A DNA stretch of 64,000 bases from Pseudorasbora parva (lineage: Eukaryota > Chordata > Actinopteri > Cypriniformes > Gobionidae), in the NCBI RefSeq assembly GCF_024679245.1, contig NC_090186.1, positions 34,608,946 to 34,672,945 of the forward strand, given 5' to 3'. This document shows, in pieces, positions 61,497 to 64,000 of this stretch; position 1 is the stretch's first letter; every line of letters begins with the position of its first letter. The notes beneath the pieces are model-generated. The model saw only the letters and a list, made by a program, of their open reading frames with translations. It made no database searches and had not been told where the DNA came from. A program made the translations under genes and the position numbers.

Positions 61497-63889
61497 TCAA
61501 CACATCTCAAAAAAGCTGGGGCAAGGTGATGTTTACCACTGTGTGGCATCCCCTCTTCTTTTTATAACATTCTGCAAATGTCTGGGGACTGAGGAGACAA
61601 GTTACTCAAGTTTAGGAATAGGAATGTTGTCTCATTCTTGTCTAATACAGACTTATAGTTATTCAACTGTCTTAGGTATTCTTTGTCGCATCTTCCTCTT
61701 TCTGATGCAACAAATGTTTTCTATGGGAGAAAGATCTGGCCATTTCAGTACCCGGATCCTATTTCTACACAGCTATGATGTTGTAATTGATGCAGTATGT
61801 GGTCTGGCATTGTCATGTTGGAAAATGCAAGGTCTTCCCTGAAAGAGACGACATCTGGATGGGAGCATATGTTGTTCTAGAACTTGGATATACCTTTCAG
61901 CATTGATGGTGCCTTTCCAGATGTGCAAGCTTTCCAGATGTGCAACCATGCCACACGCACTCATGCAACCCCATACCATCAGGGATCCAGGCTTCTGAAC
62001 TGAGCGCTAGTAACAACTTGGGTTGTCCTTGTCCTTTGTAGTCCGGATGACATGGCATCCCAGTTTTCCAAAAAGAACTTCAAATTTTGATTTGTCTGAC
62101 ACACAGAACAGTTTTCCACTTTGCCACTTTAAATGAGCCATTGCCCAGAGAAAATGCCTGCGCTTCTGGATCGTGTTTATCTTCTTTTTTGACCTATGGA
62201 GTTTTAGCCAGCAACGGCGAATGGCACGGTGGATTGTGTTCAATGACAATATTTTCTGGAAGTATTCTTGAGCCCATGTTGTGATTTCCATTACTGTACA
62301 GAAGCATTCCTGTATGTGATGCAGTGCCGTCTAAGGGCCTGAAGATCATGGGCATCCAGTATGGTTTTCCAGCCTTGACCCTTAAAGGGTCATGAAACCC
62401 CCTTGCTGCAGTGGTGTTTTTTCACACCTTCGATTTGAAAAAGCTTCTTAAAAGGGGAGTGGTCGACTGTGAAAAGGTGGGATGGTATTGTGTGGATAGA
62501 GGGAATGGTTTGCATAAATAGGGGAGTGTCATTAGGTGCATTAAGATTAGGAATACCAACAGCAGCAGTTACTGCGGTTCTGAGACATGTTCTTGGTTCA
62601 CGTTGGCATTGTTTACCACAGTGAGATTAAATGAGGGATGAATACAGCGAATGAGAGAGCTATGAGTGGCGTACAGCAGAGATCGCAAATCATTCAGCTC
62701 TTCAAACCAGCATAATTCAGTGAGAAATAAAAAAATAAATGTTATTCTGCATGACAAAATATTTTGTCCAAATATGCATGCTGTTTGGCATGAACAACGC
62801 GCCGACGTGATAAGAGAACGTGAACCACCCACGGACATGCGATGCGTTTGGGGGAAAGCTAAGGAGTTTGAGGCTTCATAGTCTCGACCGCGGATCTGAA
62901 GCAAAGAGCGACCTGCACTTGCCGTGACGATCCGCGCTGTCACTCGGGAGCTAAATCTATATTTGTTCAAATATGCACACTGTTTCACTAAGAGCCCGAA
63001 CACATGCTGTTTAGTGCATGTCTGTGACCACAAATAAAACGGAGAGGACGTGGCTTTTGATTCTTGTTGATATTTCATCAAAAATATTGTTCATTAGCCT
63101 ACAGATTGGTTATTTTCAACTCCTGACATAAATTAGATAGTCAATGCTTGCAGGTTCGGCGTGCGATTCCTCAAGTTAATTTTACTTTACCGAGCCTTTG
63201 TAGCAAAGGCTTCCACAGACGGCGCCCGGTTACAGCTCGCTCGGTGCCCTTACGTTACTTTGTATCAGCACAACGCCTCACTTTCCTACTTGACTTTTCC
63301 GCACACTGCTTCCAAAACTTCCCCACCATGTCTCTACAATAATGATGGAAGACGAGCCTGACAGAAGTGACTGTCTCATGCATATTAACTACATTATCTT
63401 GTATGCATAATACAGTGCAGTGATTGGACTGAATGAGCTTTATGTCATGAATATATATTGAGAATCGCTCGGAGCGGTCGATGTCACCATGTCCCCAGCA
63501 GCCCATACTTGGGCCGAAAAGCACACGCTGACGTCATCATTTGTGACATTGCTCCGACTAAGCTTTCCAAACCGGAAGACAGAAATCGCTCTGAAAAATG
63601 CAAAAATAACTATTTTCACAATATGAATACTATTAATGAGTACCCTTAGTGTTTTCAATGATGTGCAGCCTATACATATCTGTTTACATCTCAAAAAAAA
63701 GTGTTTTGGGGTTTCATGACCCTTTAAGCGCAGAGATTGTTCCAGATTCTCTGAATCTTTGGATGATATTATGCACTGTAGATTATGTTAACTTCAAAAT
63801 CTTTGCAATTTTCTCTGAGAAACTCCTTTCTGACATTGCTCCACTATTTTTCGCCACAACATTGGGGGAATTGGTGATCCTCTGCCCAT
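61497..63889 (-). pseudogene. Tc1-like transposase, disrupted
   Basis: A cut-and-paste DDE transposase of the Tc1/mariner superfamily, recognisable but dead. The start Met is near 63889 (MGRGSPIPPML). The first helix-turn-helix lies at 63889-63728; then a 1338-bp nested element intervenes. It resumes with MEITTWAQEYFQK (62291), FCVSDKSKFEVLFGKLG (first Asp; following Glu changed to Lys), MVWGCMSACGM (61979), FQHDNARPHT (second Asp) and, out of frame, WPDLSPIEN (third catalytic Glu) with four residues deleted. Other lesions are a stop where YQRSV is expected (about 62010), a small duplication after CGM, and a stop replacing a Trp near 61773. It ends at TGA 61497-61499. Confidence 0.85.
62386..63723. 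mobile_element. 1.34-kb TTAA element nested in the Tc1 transposase
   Basis: Exact TTAA on both sides (62382-62385 and 63724-63727). The ends AGGGTCATGAAACCCC and its exact reverse complement give 16-bp inverted repeats. It interrupts the Tc1 sequence cleanly. The interior has a 170-codon minus-strand frame (63081-62569) without a recognisable domain, and AAATATGCATGCTGTTT is repeated as AAATATGCACACTGTTT (62773 and 62968). Non-autonomous; Kolobok-like by TTAA plus AGG termini, an inference. Confidence 0.88.
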
Positions 63890-64000
63890 CTTGACCTCTG
63901 AGAGACACTGCCACTCTGAGAGGCTCTTTTTATGCCCAATCATCTTGCCAATTGACCTAATAAGTTGCAAATTGGTCCTCCAGCTGTTCCTTATATGTAC

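Larger units (their letters stand above)
61312..64000 (-). mobile_element. Tc1-like transposon split by a TTAA element, runs off window
   Basis: The left end has CAAAAAAGTTGGGGCACTG, a terminal repeat of a common cyprinid Tc1 element. The body carries a minus-strand transposase in pieces, and the right terminus lies beyond 64000. The insertion 62386-63723 interrupts the transposase: TTGACCC before it and GCGCAGAGATTGTTCC after it were once contiguous. Without the insert the visible part is about 1.35 kb. Confidence 0.85.

Overview
The window looks like transposon-dense, gene-poor DNA from a teleost fish, most likely a cyprinid (zebrafish/carp group). The evidence is long CA/TA/ATT/TACA microsatellites, many short non-autonomous DNA transposons of kinds familiar from zebrafish, several decayed Tc1 transposases, a DIRS-type tyrosine-recombinase remnant and one intact fish RTE-type LINE. 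I found no host protein-coding exon that I can name, no tRNA or rRNA gene, no CRISPR array and nothing bacterial. Family names come from motif recognition and memory; no database search was possible.

Layout. 1-6.7 kb: a DIRS 3' end with inverted terminal repeats (928-1895), two copies of one short element of which the second carries a 0.92-kb hAT-like insertion (4947-5868), and a palindromic element (3693-3930). 8.7-15.3 kb: nested MITE-like elements, the first copies of a family that makes 9-bp target duplications (9897-10423; fragment 12642-12833) and a CA microsatellite. 16.4-25.7 kb: four hAT-like elements recognised by TAGGG termini and/or near-8-bp target duplications, plus a TTAA-flanked element (19076-19698). 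28.5-30.5 kb: a 2-kb compound TACA/TGCA/TTAC/CA microsatellite that is open in all six frames. 33.2-34.1 kb: a hAT-like element with a perfect 8-bp duplication. 36.56-39.93 kb: a full-length, apparently intact RTE-clade LINE on the minus strand with a 1058-aa endonuclease/reverse-transcriptase ORF. 41.6-42.2 kb: the inverted partner of the 19-kb TTAA element, followed by a Tc1 transposase fragment. 49.3-54.8 kb: a hAT element with a BED-finger transposase remnant, and another with about three degenerate 363-bp tandem units. 57.2-58.8 kb: two more complete copies of the 9-bp-duplication family. 60.6-64 kb: three Tc1 remnants, the last split by a 1.34-kb TTAA element.

The only ORF that looks functional is the LINE polyprotein. 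The rest is a record of transposition: DNA transposons nested in each other, with target duplications that let insertion order be read. The stretches between them show no recognisable genes; a few (about 19.9-20.2, 56.4-56.9 and 60.1-60.4 kb) have the composition and AT-core motifs of conserved non-coding elements, which only a cross-species alignment could confirm.
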